This document shows positions 12,802-22,900 of a stretch of 64,000 nucleotides of DNA, one piece after another. The DNA comes from Aaosphaeria pasadenensis (Eukaryota; Ascomycota; Dothideomycetes; Pleosporales), in the NCBI GenBank assembly GCA_022813625.1, contig JAKLMB010000032.1, forward strand, positions 248,001 to 312,000, read 5' to 3'. Below the pieces are notes generated by a model, which searched no databases, had not been told where the DNA came from, and saw only the letters and a list, made by a program, of their open reading frames with translations. Position 1 is the first letter of the stretch. Each line of letters begins with the position of its first letter. The position numbers were made by a program, and so were the translations under genes.

Positions 12802-13775
12802 TGTAGAAATCGGGGACAACGAAAGAACAGAAAAAACCAATACATTAACAAAGAAAGCTTCAAAATGCTCGACGAAGCAAAAATGGTGGATAAGATCTCA
12901 AAAGAGAAAGAGGAAGATTCCAAAAGCACAAAAGTGTTGCTAAATTGGGGCATCTGTTGAGCTGCCGAAAAAGCGCTGTCGCGTCGATCGATAGCGAACT
13001 ACGGACGTACGTCATGTCGCATCTTAGCTTTTTGACCGTCGCTATCGATAAAAAATCGGATTCGATTTGATGTCCAGAACACGAAGTCGGTCCACTTTTC
13101 TACGCTCGCGTCACATAGATCGTCAAGTGTGGGTTGTGGGTACATCCCTGAATGTCAAAATGGTATCTGGAATGGGATACGGGACGTGATGGGATAAGAA
13201 TTGAACCAGGGCCAGGAACAACCTTGGCAGGTACCAAACTTGGGAGCTTAAAGATGGTCCTTAGTTCTTACAGAGACAGTGAATGGGATCATGTCTAATG
13301 GCCGCCGTTGGGTAGCGAAATCCCAAAAATTTACCTCTGGATTTTCCTTTTCGGGGTTGTGATTGGTCTCTAATTAGTAAATCGACTGGGTGTTTCACCA
13401 ATATCCGTCCCAATTTTTGATGAGCTTACTATCGGGTACTAGTAGAGACGTCAATCTGATTGGACCAAATCCTGAAAAACATCACAAACTTCGCAATTGG
13501 ACACGGAGACCGTTGTGTCCCTAGTTATGCTTGTGGATCTCTGTCCTATGTCTAGAACGTTCTTGTTGCTGGAGACGCGCAAGAATGTTTTAAGGATCGT
13601 CTTAAGAAAAGGGCCGCAAGTGCAAGCCTCAAAGTTCTCTATGACGGATACGGATTGACTGCTGTGAACGGCTAGGTATACGCTCTTGTCGCAGTCGCAT
13701 CCTAGACCTAGCTCATGTGCTTCATTTGATAGTGATGAAAAGGTACTTATACTTCTTCCTTGAAGATTGAGTCCA
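12802..13775. other. Intergenic region with a perfect 10-bp inverted repeat
   Basis: Upstream of the channel gene. It contains TCGATAGCGA at 12988-12997 and its exact reverse complement at 13039-13048, about 190-250 bp before the channel ATG, overlapping a TATCGATA palindrome. A 140-codon frame on the minus strand (13451-13873) overlaps the end of the methyltransferase and is not considered a gene. Confidence 0.4.
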
Positions 13776-14692
13776 CTATGCTTCCTTGGATTTGAATCCA
13801 ACTGTGACATGTATATCCCATCGTAGATAAGCCCCCGAATCTTTATCTTCAAGAGCCTTCTTATGATAGTCATCCACTTCCTCCTCGCTCCAGTAGCCTT
13901 GCTCCTTGGTGCTCGCCAAATTCTTCAAGCCACCAAGTACGGCACCAATGCCAATCTCCGTGAACTCAGTCCGTTGCTCTGGCAAGCGATCGGTGCTGAG
14001 GACGTCTTCTTCGACATCCTTCAACCCCTCACCTTCGAAGAAACTGGTCCATTCGGGGAAGTTGTATCCAAACCGCTTCGTCAAAATCGTGTTGAGCTGA
14101 ATCTGCACGCGGGTGAGATAGTGGCCTCCGGTCGAGCCAGCATCGATTCCACGGAAGCCTCTTGCGATGAAGAAGTTTCCTTCGATCCATTGGATGGCAC
14201 CGCCGGGTTTCAAGAGCGTGAGGACGTTGCGGAGGGTGGAGTTCCAAACATCGTTGCCCATGGAGATGACGATCAGGCGGATGTTGATCATGTCGTATTT
14301 GCCGTGTAGCTCCTCCGGGAAGGGCTTCTTGAAATCACCCAGTTGCAGAGTGACGTTTGAGGGAAGGGCATCTTTGTCCATGAACTGGCCGTCTGAGATG
14401 TCGTAGCCATCGTACTGATAGGTCGATGGGGTGGTTTTGGCTGACTCGGTCATCCAGATGCCAGTGCCGGTTCCGACGTCTGCGATTTTGGCATCATTCG
14501 GTAGAGTCTTTGCAATGGATGGGTGAATGAGATAGCCAATGGATCTGAAAGGCTGGTCAGCTTCTACAACTGTGTGAGACATCAACGTGCCGAGGTAATA
14601 ATTGAAGCGTACTTTGTCCAGATATGGTGCTGCTTCGCAAGTCGCTGCTGTTCCGCCGAAGCTCGACCCAGCCAATATGGTTCATCTGCCAT
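13776..14692 (-). CDS. UMTA/LaeA-type SAM-dependent methyltransferase
   Basis: Two exons, 14692-14613 and 14544-13776, join across a 68-bp intron (GTACGC donor, TTTCAG acceptor) to give 282 residues. Without the intron the frame shifts, and the N-terminal motif would be lost. The start motif MADEPYWLGRASAEQQRLA and then IWTKSIGYLIHPSI across the splice are typical of fungal UMTA-type methyltransferases. SAM-binding motif I is AKIADVGTGTGIWM; the acidic motif II region (YQYDGYDIS) and the motif around LLKPGGAIQWIEG follow. Family members methylate small molecules, often in secondary metabolism, or act as LaeA-like regulators. The acceptor here is unknown. The LPMO gene lies upstream in the same orientation; no biosynthetic backbone gene is adjacent. 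Confidence 0.85.
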
Positions 14693-15325
14693 TTTGACGT
14701 TGTGTTACCAAGAAGTAGTATCCAAGCCGGCTTCAACTTGGTGAGTGTAGAGACGCGGGGTGGAGGTCCCTCTCTACTACTGCGGAGCCACGTCGATTAG
14801 CCCCACGTCGACCTAGTTGAATGCGGATACGCTCGGTAGGCTGCTAATTACATGAACTTATTCACGAAGCAGGTGAGTTCGCATTGAAATACTTTTATGA
14901 ACTATACCATGGGCCGTGCCTCTTGCTTTGAGTCAGTATCGTGTTCGTTGAAACGCACTTTTCCCAGAGGTCAGCCAATAGCATTACCTATCGTCGAAGC
15001 TCTAATTAGTGAGGCCATAGTATAAAGAATCATGGCCTTCACCGACAAAAGAGGCAAAAAGCGTTTGCTTAGAAGCGGTGTGTATAAGACCTTGATTATT
15101 GAATTTGTATAATGAGTTAAGATCTTATGAACCATTTATTTTTGAATCTTCCAGAATGTATTTAGACCAACAGATTTACAGCAAAGCATAGTAGCAAACA
15201 TCTTTAATGTTATATTGAGCTAGATCTTAAAGATGGATTCTCATGTTAACAATGGATCCCTCTCCCAGGAACTCATCTGCGCAGTTCTATCCAAAAGCAT
15301 CTCATCACATTGTGAAGCCACTCTT
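14693..15325. other. Intergenic, AT-rich part
   Basis: 633 bp between the methyltransferase start and the LPMO stop. The segment near 15090-15240 is visibly AT-rich compared with its surroundings. No coding frame seen. Confidence 0.4.
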
Positions 15326-16141
15326 TCAACCAGACCAAACAGCAGGACCAGGTGCAGTGTATGAGGTAGCTCCAGAGTAGATATTTACTTTGATGCCCGG
15401 GTCCGAACTTTTGTACGCGCCAGGAAAGCTGACAAGGGGGCTGGGGGAGCCACTGCCTCCGCCAGTGACCTTGATCTGGGCGCATGAGATGTAGAATTGC
15501 GCGCCGTTGACGTTACTGGCTTGGTGCAAAGCAATGTGTTCAATACGCAGGAGATAATCGCCTGAAGGAACGTTCCTAGGAATAGTCACGCTGACCGAGC
15601 CCTTGTCTGTAGTTTGGTTAGTACTAGTTTCATAACCAACGCATCCAATAAGCTGATTGTGTTGGAATGTGTGTACGTACTGAGACTTCCCCAGCTCAAC
15701 TGACCACCGCTGACCGAAGCCGGCTCGCTGTAGATCTTGAACCAGACGTTACCGCTGCCGTCCCAGGTCTCAAGGCTTTGACCGCTGGGGACCTTGGCCA
15801 TGTAGAACTGTAGAGGCCCTGGATGGAAGATGTTTGGGCTCGCCTTGAAGCCGACCGAAGATCCGGCGGCTACGGTTTGAGACTGTGAACCCTTGGTTCC
15901 GGTAGTGTAGCATCGTATTTGTTGAGAAGAAACGTCGCTGAGTCCAGCATTGGATTGGTAGTTGGCTGTCGTGCGGACATACTGCCAGTCTGTTGATCCT
16001 GTCAGGGCAGGAAACGTGTCTGCCAACCATCAGTCAAAGTCAAAAAGATCAAAGGATACACATACAATGCCTTGGTTGCAAAACGGCAGCGTTGACAGCA
16101 GATGCTGCCAACGAGAGGCTGAGGGCACTTGAGAGCTTCAT
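15326..16141 (-). CDS. AA9 lytic polysaccharide monooxygenase
   Basis: Three exons: 16141-16066, 16019-15681 and 15606-15326. Introns of 46 and 74 bp keep frame; product 231 residues. A signal peptide (MKLSSALSLSLAASAVNA) is followed by the AA9 N-terminus HYTFPALTGSTDWQYVR, whose His-25 would be the first copper-brace residue. The second His is His-91 in FHPGPLQFYMAKVP. GAQFYISCAQI near residue 177 supplies the axial Tyr with its usual Gln. SFPGAYKSSDPGI and PGPAVW complete the C-terminus. There is no CBM1 module. AA9 enzymes are secreted copper enzymes that oxidatively cleave cellulose or related glucans. Oddity: six residues (AVLQPR) separate the likely signal-peptidase site from His-25, so a second cleavage would be needed to expose the His brace. 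Confidence 0.93.
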
Positions 16142-16235
16142 CTTGGCGCTTTTCTGGACGATTCAACCACTGAACTTGGACAGGGGCAACAGCAACGTGA
16201 ACAGTAAATCCGTATCATTTTATCGATCTCTACCG

Positions 16236-16242
16236 TTATATA
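16236..16242 (-). promoter_or_regulatory. Putative TATA box of the AA9 gene
   Basis: TATATAA read on the minus strand, about 95-100 bp before the LPMO ATG, a usual distance in ascomycete promoters of strongly regulated secreted enzymes. Position and sequence are seen; function is inferred. Confidence 0.4.
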
Positions 16243-16412
16243 CGAACAGTCATGCGCCGTTCTGACGTTGGATATCCGGCTTGAATTGCGATGCCATCTT
16301 TGCTGGTGCGTAATATAAACAGATTGGGATGCTGCCGGTAGACAATGCGTACGATACCACATAGGGCAATTTGATATTAATTGAATCTTTAAATTCATGG
16401 GTAGTCGGGCAC

Positions 16413-16424
16413 GCGGGGCCCCGC
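16413..16424. promoter_or_regulatory. CreA-type palindrome GCGGGGCCCCGC
   Basis: A perfect 12-bp palindrome in which each half reads GCGGGG, matching the CreA/Cre1 site SYGGRG. It lies about 270 bp upstream of the AA9 start. Paired CreA sites are the effective form in known carbon-catabolite-repressed promoters, which suits a cellulolytic gene. No binding evidence. Confidence 0.45.
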
Positions 16425-17311
16425 CTTTTACCTCCGAATGGTCGTACCGCTGTGCTGCATCCGGTGGCTGAATTCAATGCCGCCGCGTGCGCAATGTTTT
16501 TGCAACGAGTGTGGTCTGTGATGTTTGTAGTCACATAGCTTATCGCCATCATCTTGTTCTCGCTCAGCGACAGTCCGCCTAGCCAGACCCAGTCAATGTC
16601 GTAATCGGGCTTGAATGAATTTTCGGCTTGCTTTTCGGCCAGAATGTAATCTATGACAGCCCCGTCCAAGATACCAAGATATTGACCATGCTTTGTACGT
16701 GATCGATGCTTGTGCGCTTAGTACCCAACGAAACTAGGAAAGAATGAGGTCCTGATCCGCATGAAGATGTCGCTGTCAGGGTCAACCATTGCCTGGCCTT
16801 GGGCAGCGAGCCCTCCCTCTTCGACTCTCTTTGTACAGGCCTAGCAGCCATAAACCTCTCGAGGTCCCATTACTTGGCCCTAAGCCAGCCCATAGAATTA
16901 CTCATCATCTGTAGCCTCTTGCCGTGTGTCGAACGAAGCGGCGAATCCCCAGATTCAAATTGTATCGATCTATTGGCGCCTTGCCATTCCTTTGAGCTTC
17001 TCTTGACGTTCATTTGACTCGCATCCGCGAATAATTAGCGGAGCGCACCACAATAATCGTGGGACGCTTCCCGTACGGTTTGATCTTCCGACCTTGTCTG
17101 GTTCCTTCCAGCAGCGGCTCGGGAGCTAAAGCTTCTGATGTTGCGTTGTCTGATAGCAAGACAAGCGGCTAGAGCCCTAGTGGAAGCCAGTAGCAACTGA
17201 TTACAGCGCGAGGTATTCAGCAAGGATAGGATATACGGGAACACAAGTGCTGCATGGATCACTCCACAAGTATGCATCACACACCCTCTAGCATGCAAGC
17301 CTGTATGGGTT

Positions 17312-18032
17312 TCACTTCTTCATGTCGTTCTCCAGATCTCTTATCTCCGTCCCAAGATTTTGTACATTGTCTTGGGCCATCATCTGGGCGCTTGCCTCCA
17401 GATCTTGGATGACAACCTCGAGCCCTCGGACAAGCGATTCGATTTCGGCCCGCTGCGCCGTGACCGTAGATAGCAGTTCGTTGTTCGACTCCTGGGTCGT
17501 AGTAAGCTGTTGATTCATGCTCTCCGTATGCTTCTCGAGAAAGGGCATCAGATGCGCCAGGTGGATTTCCGCGGGGCTAAGCGTGTGGGGTCTATGAAGT
17601 ATAAAATCAGCATTTTGTACTACCATTCGGGACATAGGAGTCTTACTGCAACGGCGACTCGACAGGACCTCCACCTGCGGCATCTATCGCCCGTTCCTTC
17701 CTCTGCTTCGCGTCGTCTATGCACTGTTCCAGCGCGTTGATCGACTTGACAACGTCGCGCCGCGCGAGGATGTCCTCGAAGTTGGCCCTCCACGCCCGGT
17801 CCAATTGGTCTACGATCTGCTTGCGCAAATCCTCTAAGATATCGGGATTGTGACTTTCGAGCGTCGGAAAGCAGGATCCAAAGCTCTTGGTGGAACACTT
17901 GTCTAATGTTGCCCGTACGGCTTGGTCATAGATTCTGATCAGTCCTTGCGCGCGAGGACCGGGGGCTTCGGCGACGGGCGGCTCGGGCGCTGGAGACGGT
18001 GATCGCGAGTTCGTTTCGGTAGCGGTCGGCAT
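17312..18032 (-). CDS. NNF1: Kinetochore MIND-complex subunit Nnf1
   Basis: Two exons, 18032-17647 and 17591-17312, with a 55-bp intron (GTAAGA donor, CATAG acceptor) that keeps frame; product 221 residues. After a low-complexity proline- and serine-rich N-terminus (1-35), the Nnf1 core appears: LIRIYDQAVRATLDKCS, SFGSCFPTL, then a helical stretch with FEDILARRDVVKSINALEQ. The second exon encodes a C-terminal coiled coil (TLSPAEIHLAHLMPFLEKH through EIRDLENDMKK). Nnf1 belongs to the four-protein Mis12/MIND complex that links inner-kinetochore CENP-C to the Ndc80 complex. The ATG at 18032 is chosen because the longer frame upstream opens with TTG. Confidence 0.82.
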
Positions 18033-18730
18033 CGTTATAGTTTCGATTTTGTGGAAGAATGCTGTAGAGTCGTGATGTTGTTGTGGGCTAGACAATTGGG
18101 TGTTTACAGTCGGCGCGCTAAAAATTGCACGTGTAGCAGCCCCTCGGCTAGAACTGCCTCTTGGAAGTTGCCATACTAATGCTCCCTCACAACTGGGCTT
18201 GCACCACTTCAGATCAGCAATGAGGCTATGGCTAGGTCAGTAGCATCATTTTTAATATCGATGTCGTTTTCGTCTTGCTCAAAATGAGTTCTGGATACTT
18301 GCAGTAGGTAATGATGGGTTGTGTTTGCTTGTGGCATACCCCATGAATGATAGCGTCAGAAAGGAAGATAGGGAGCGCATAAATTAACTGTTATGCAACC
18401 CTGCTATGTCACAGTTGGAAGTAAATAGTATGTGCGACCCATTGCTGTGTATGGATGTTACCATATGATGAATGCTATTTTCACCATATTAAAGTGACTG
18501 AGAGACTGCTCGCGGAGAATGCTGATCCGACGTGCCATCGTCTACGAACACAAAAAATGTGTGCAACGCCGTGCTACACATATAACGCCTTCCCATGCAG
18601 ATCCTTCCATCGTGTCATTGAACACATGCTAAACGCTAAATACCAGACGAACCACCGTCAAACCTTTACCCGTGATGTGTGAAAATTTACAAGAAGCAGA
18701 ATGGTGAGATGTCCTTGTAACCAGTTTTCT
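18033..18730. other. Intergenic
   Basis: About 700 bp: NNF1 promoter on the left, 3' end of the receptor gene on the right. No protein-like frame or repeat seen. Confidence 0.5.
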
Positions 18731-19993
18731 TCAATCGGGTATATGAGCCAGCTCTAAATCTTTCATGTTGGCACTGTCTTCGCTCCACCGGCCAACCGGT
18801 GTCCTGGGCCTGTGCTTTCTGGCTTCGGCCTCCATGGCTTCGTAATCTTCTGGCTGTGCTGGCTCGCTGGTAATCTGTGTCGTGGTCACCAGTTTTATAT
18901 CCTTATCCCCAGGCCCGTACAAATCATCTGTGCTGTTGTTGCTTGAGGGAAGGGCCACCACACCTCTGCCAGTCCATGTCCTTGTCCTCTTGTGATGATG
19001 TCGGTCCGAGGGATTTGCTACGACTGTGCATGCTGCGCCGAATCGTTTTGGTGATTCTGCCCAGAATGCGGAGAAAGTATCGATGCCGTTGTTATCAGCG
19101 GGGGGTTCGTCGCTGAAAATCATGATGCGGCGTGTCAATGTGTATAGAAGAACATCCAACCATCCATTTGATGTGATCATGGCTCCAGATAAGCAAAGTC
19201 TGGCGAGAGAAGGAGGGCTTCCGCTCATGGCAGCCATGCGTGCCGATGCTAGAGGCAGGGTACACACCACATACACAACGGGATAGGCGACCATGAGATT
19301 GGCGATCGCCTTGACTCGTCGTTCCTCGAACTCGCTGTAATGGCCTGATCGGATGCGCTGGATCAGCACGGTGTAGATAATGGCATAGATGATGACTGTG
19401 CCAAATTCGAAGATGAATATCCAGACATAATGGGTCCAGAGCCGGAGGTCTTGTAAATCATGATGAATCCAGCACCAGACACCGGAGCGGACGTATAGTT
19501 CCTTTTGATACATTCCGACCCCAATAGCACTGACTCCGTAGATGAAAACCCACATGGCGATGATGACCTGAAAGAAACATCGAGGCTTCAGTCGAAAGTC
19601 CAGGATGACAGAAGCAAAGGTATGCAAGCCTATGAGAAAACACCAGACACCGCTTGCTAAATCTCCTGTCGAAACCAGCCACCCTTGGGCAAAGCAGATT
19701 GGATTGTCTATATCAACGGTGTCCAGCCGGAGCCATTCGACATTGAGTAGGAAGGCGAGAGATTGCTGGATGTCGGCCCAAAGAAGATTAAAGATTAATA
19801 TGACGAACTGGTTCGTTCTTTTGGATTTGATTTGCCATTGTATGAGGCGGAACCCGAGGATGAAGAGTAGAAAGGTGGATGCGAAGAATGAAAGGAATCC
19901 AAGGGCGACGACGGCGCGTAACCAGGGATGAATGTGCGGTGGGAGATTTTGAAGCGTTCTTGAATCCGCGTCCAAGGGAGTAATGTACACCAT
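18731..19993 (-). CDS. Seven-transmembrane receptor, fungal Git3/cAMP-receptor-like type
   Basis: A single exon of 420 residues starting at the ATG at 19993. Seven hydrophobic segments run from about residue 25 to 290. The first is WLRAVVALGFLSFFASTFLL. TM2 is NQFVILIFNLLWADIQQSLA, a pattern shared by fungal Git3 and cAMP-receptor-like GPCRs. The following helix begins FAQGWLVSTGDLASGVWCFL, and RSGVWCWIHHDLQDLRLWTHY precedes TM5. A third cytosolic loop with EFEERRVKAIANLM follows. The C-terminal tail of about 130 residues is hydrophilic and cytosolic. Such receptors sense nutrients or other extracellular cues through heterotrimeric G proteins; the ligand is unknown. Upstream lies an unusually long gene-free region of 5 kb. 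Assignment to a GPCR class is by pattern only. Confidence 0.78.
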   Translation of the reverse strand: MVYITPLDADSRTLQNLPPHIHPWLRAVVALGFLSFFASTFLLFILGFRLIQWQIKSKRTNQFVILIFNLLWADIQQSLAFLLNVEWLRLDTVDIDNPICFAQGWLVSTGDLASGVWCFLIGLHTFASVILDFRLKPRCFFQVIIAMWVFIYGVSAIGVGMYQKELYVRSGVWCWIHHDLQDLRLWTHYVWIFIFEFGTVIIYAIIYTVLIQRIRSGHYSEFEERRVKAIANLMVAYPVVYVVCTLPLASARMAAMSGSPPSLARLCLSGAMITSNGWLDVLLYTLTRRIMIFSDEPPADNNGIDTFSAFWAESPKRFGAACTVVANPSDRHHHKRTRTWTGRGVVALPSSNNSTDDLYGPGDKDIKLVTTTQITSEPAQPEDYEAMEAEARKHRPRTPVGRWSEDSANMKDLELAHIPD

Positions 19994-22900
19994 GTCGAAG
20001 TGATATCGAATGTATACAGACCGCCTTGGCCGCTTTACACACCAGAGAGGGATGACTGAGGGGAACTCGTTATCATAGCGAGTATTGAAGTATCGACATT
20101 GAATTTAGAGCAAGAAGTCCTGAAAGTCCTGGAGATCCGAGTTTTGGAAAGTGACTCAAAGGAAGACCATTCAGATCGTGAGCTGGGCATCCGAAGGTAA
20201 AGTAGGTCACAGTAGTGAGAGAGGGGATTTGCCGACCGTGCTCACCCACAACCGACACGGTCCACACCTATTACCTCGTGCGCAAAAGATATTAAATCAA
20301 CAGGCACACGCTAAATAGATCCCTGGCCTTATTTCACCGGGCAGCGGGCGTCGTGAGCCGGGATAAATGAGCGTTCCAAGACATGCAACTCGTGGCGTAG
20401 AAGGCCCCTAGACCACGCTGAGAACGACCTAATCCACAGGAAACGTAGCGTCAGCGAGGGAACGTGCTCTCAAGTTCGGCAGCATTCCTGTAAGGGTTAG
20501 GGGCGCCATCACATTCAAGGTGAAAGCACTGGGGCACCAAATACCCCCATGTCAGATTCTAGTATTCTACAACGTCGTTCTGCTTGGCAACATGCACTGG
20601 CAGCCACTCAGGCTAAGATGAGAACTTGAGAAGATTGGGTAAGGTAAGGATGGCTATGGGGGGGTTTTGACAATGCGGCTCCCTTATCGAGAAGTTCCAC
20701 AGTTGCACCGATGCTACTACAAGCAGTAGGTTTGCCAGAGATGACGGATAAATACTTCCTGGAATATACAGTACAAAACCAGCTTCCAGTCTTTCATGGC
20801 CAGCCCTTCGAAATAGAAAAGGGTCCAGTTTACTAGAAGAATCCTGTCCAGTTCGAGTATTACCAATTATCGACATCCGTGACAAGTGATTGGTAGGGGA
20901 CCAGCCATCATCTGATAGGATGGCCGAGGATGGAGGGAGGAATGGCTAGCTTGGTCTATGCACGACTACCGGGGAAGGGAGACCGATTTGGATACAGGAG
21001 ACAGAGCATTGCTTCGAAAGGATTCGTGGCGCTCTTCTGGGCCATACAGCGATTGCTCGCTGGCTTCGGTTAAAGAGTTAAAGTGATACTTGTACGTGCC
21101 CTATTCCTTCTCTAGGTTCAGCCTTGTACAGAAGAGATGACGATATGACAGGCCAAGCGATTAGATGAATTAGATGGACAAATACGATGGTTTCAAGATA
21201 TTCAAATATGCGTTCTCAAAGTGCTGGAAGATGTCGGAATGCATGATGATGCTGTTGTTTTTGCTGTTATCATCGTTGTTTGTCGCTGTCATGGTTGTCG
21301 TGATGTGAGGGGGGAATGGGGGGAGGTGTGGTTTATTGGTACGAGTACGGGGGTGGAGACAGTGATCGGCACTAAGCGTATCAATCTGCCGACAACGAAT
21401 CAGAACGACGAGCCGTCACTTTGCTATGCACTCATACGGAGTACTAGTCGAAGAACAAACATAACAAGCATACAACTGGGTAACACTGAGAGATCCAACG
21501 TTCTGTGTACAGCATGAATGAAGCTTGGATCGTACGAAGAAAGAATGTTTGCTCATCATCATCATCACTACGCATTAACAAGTGCGCGGCGAGATGCGAC
21601 TCGTATCCGACCAACCTCGTACCCCAACTTCAGGTCGTCCAAGGATCAAGGATATAATGATGCTAATGCCAATGTCTAGATTTCGGTGCCAAGTGCCTGG
21701 GCTATGCTCCCTTTCCGCGGCTTCTCGTCATTGGCTGGATGAATAGCCCATGAGACACAAACCATGGACCATCCAATTGATGGCTCGAATCTCCCTCTTC
21801 CTCGTACCTACGTGCCCTACATAGTAAACCGGCCAGGCCAGGTCAATCGAAATGGGAAACGTTATGGATCAGTTCGGAAGCCCAAGGCATCGGGACTGAG
21901 CGAAGCTACGAATACATACAATCAAGATACGTCTGTATAGGCGAGCAGCTCATCACGAGGAGCCTTCATCCGAGGACGTATATCCGTAGTTCAAGTAAAT
22001 GTCATCGTATAATCAATTGTCCGACTCTGGTCGGCGACACTCCACAAAGTAAAAGCGCTCTCCATTATTCCATTACTACGAGCCTCCGATAAATACGAAA
22101 CTCAAAGTTCGCATGTACCCAAGTGACAGACGAAACACGTGCACGGATGCGTTCCTAGGTGTACCGGTCTCTCCGCGGCCTGCCCATATTAACTCCTCCT
22201 TTTAGCTTCCAGGAGTAAGATATCAGTTGCCCTGTTGTTCAATGAGACGAACCATAATTAGATGGAATAATTTTCCTCAGGACCGCAATCCCCATGTAGG
22301 CCTCATGGGGAACAGCGTCTCCAAGTCAGAATTCGAGAATCAGTCATGGTCTAAATTATTAATGGTTTGGCTGTTACAGCGGCACAACGTTCCGCCACAA
22401 CGAACAGCTTCAATCAATCTCAGAAGGTCTAGGCAAGGCCTACCGGGCATGCTAGGAAGCGCTACTGAACGAATGCCGGGTTTTAGCCCACGATTCCACT
22501 AGGGAAGCCAATCTACAGACCGAAACCCGGGGCGGAACAATTCATGATTGATGCGCTGCTTCAGTAGTACTGGGCGATCGAGAAATCACGACTCAAGAGG
22601 CAGCAGATTAGAACATGTGAATCGGGGGTAGCCGTGCGCCAGCCAACGACTCAGTTTGCTTGCAACCTTCGTGCACTCCAAAGAATGCCAATTCTCGGAA
22701 TCGCATTCAGCGTCGGTCCGCATCGGTGTCAACAGTCTTGGGCGAATACGCCCGATGTGTGTTTACAGGGACAGATCGTACGGATGTGATCACGCTCACA
22801 CGCACCACCAACACAACACCGTCGCCAATGATGCATCACCACACACTGTATGTACATACATAGTACATACATACCAACATGATCGCTACGAGCCTGTACA

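Larger units (their letters stand above)
16142..17311. other. Intergenic upstream of the AA9 gene
   Basis: Promoter side of the LPMO gene, extending to the stop of NNF1. Apart from the TATA box and CreA-type palindrome listed separately, only short frames occur, such as a 139-codon frame at 16250-16669 that lacks an ATG start. Confidence 0.5.

Noticed and set aside
13451..13873. 140-codon minus-strand frame with several Cys pairs
   Set aside because: Overlaps the methyltransferase 3' end on the same strand; the Cys pattern does not match a zinc-binding or transcription-factor motif that I can name.
13776..16141. Biosynthetic cluster formed by the methyltransferase and LPMO genes
   Set aside because: No polyketide, peptide or terpene backbone gene, P450 or transporter next to them; adjacency alone is not evidence.
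16250..16669. 139-codon minus-strand frame upstream of the LPMO gene
   Set aside because: Opens with TTG, covers the CreA-type palindrome and lacks protein character.
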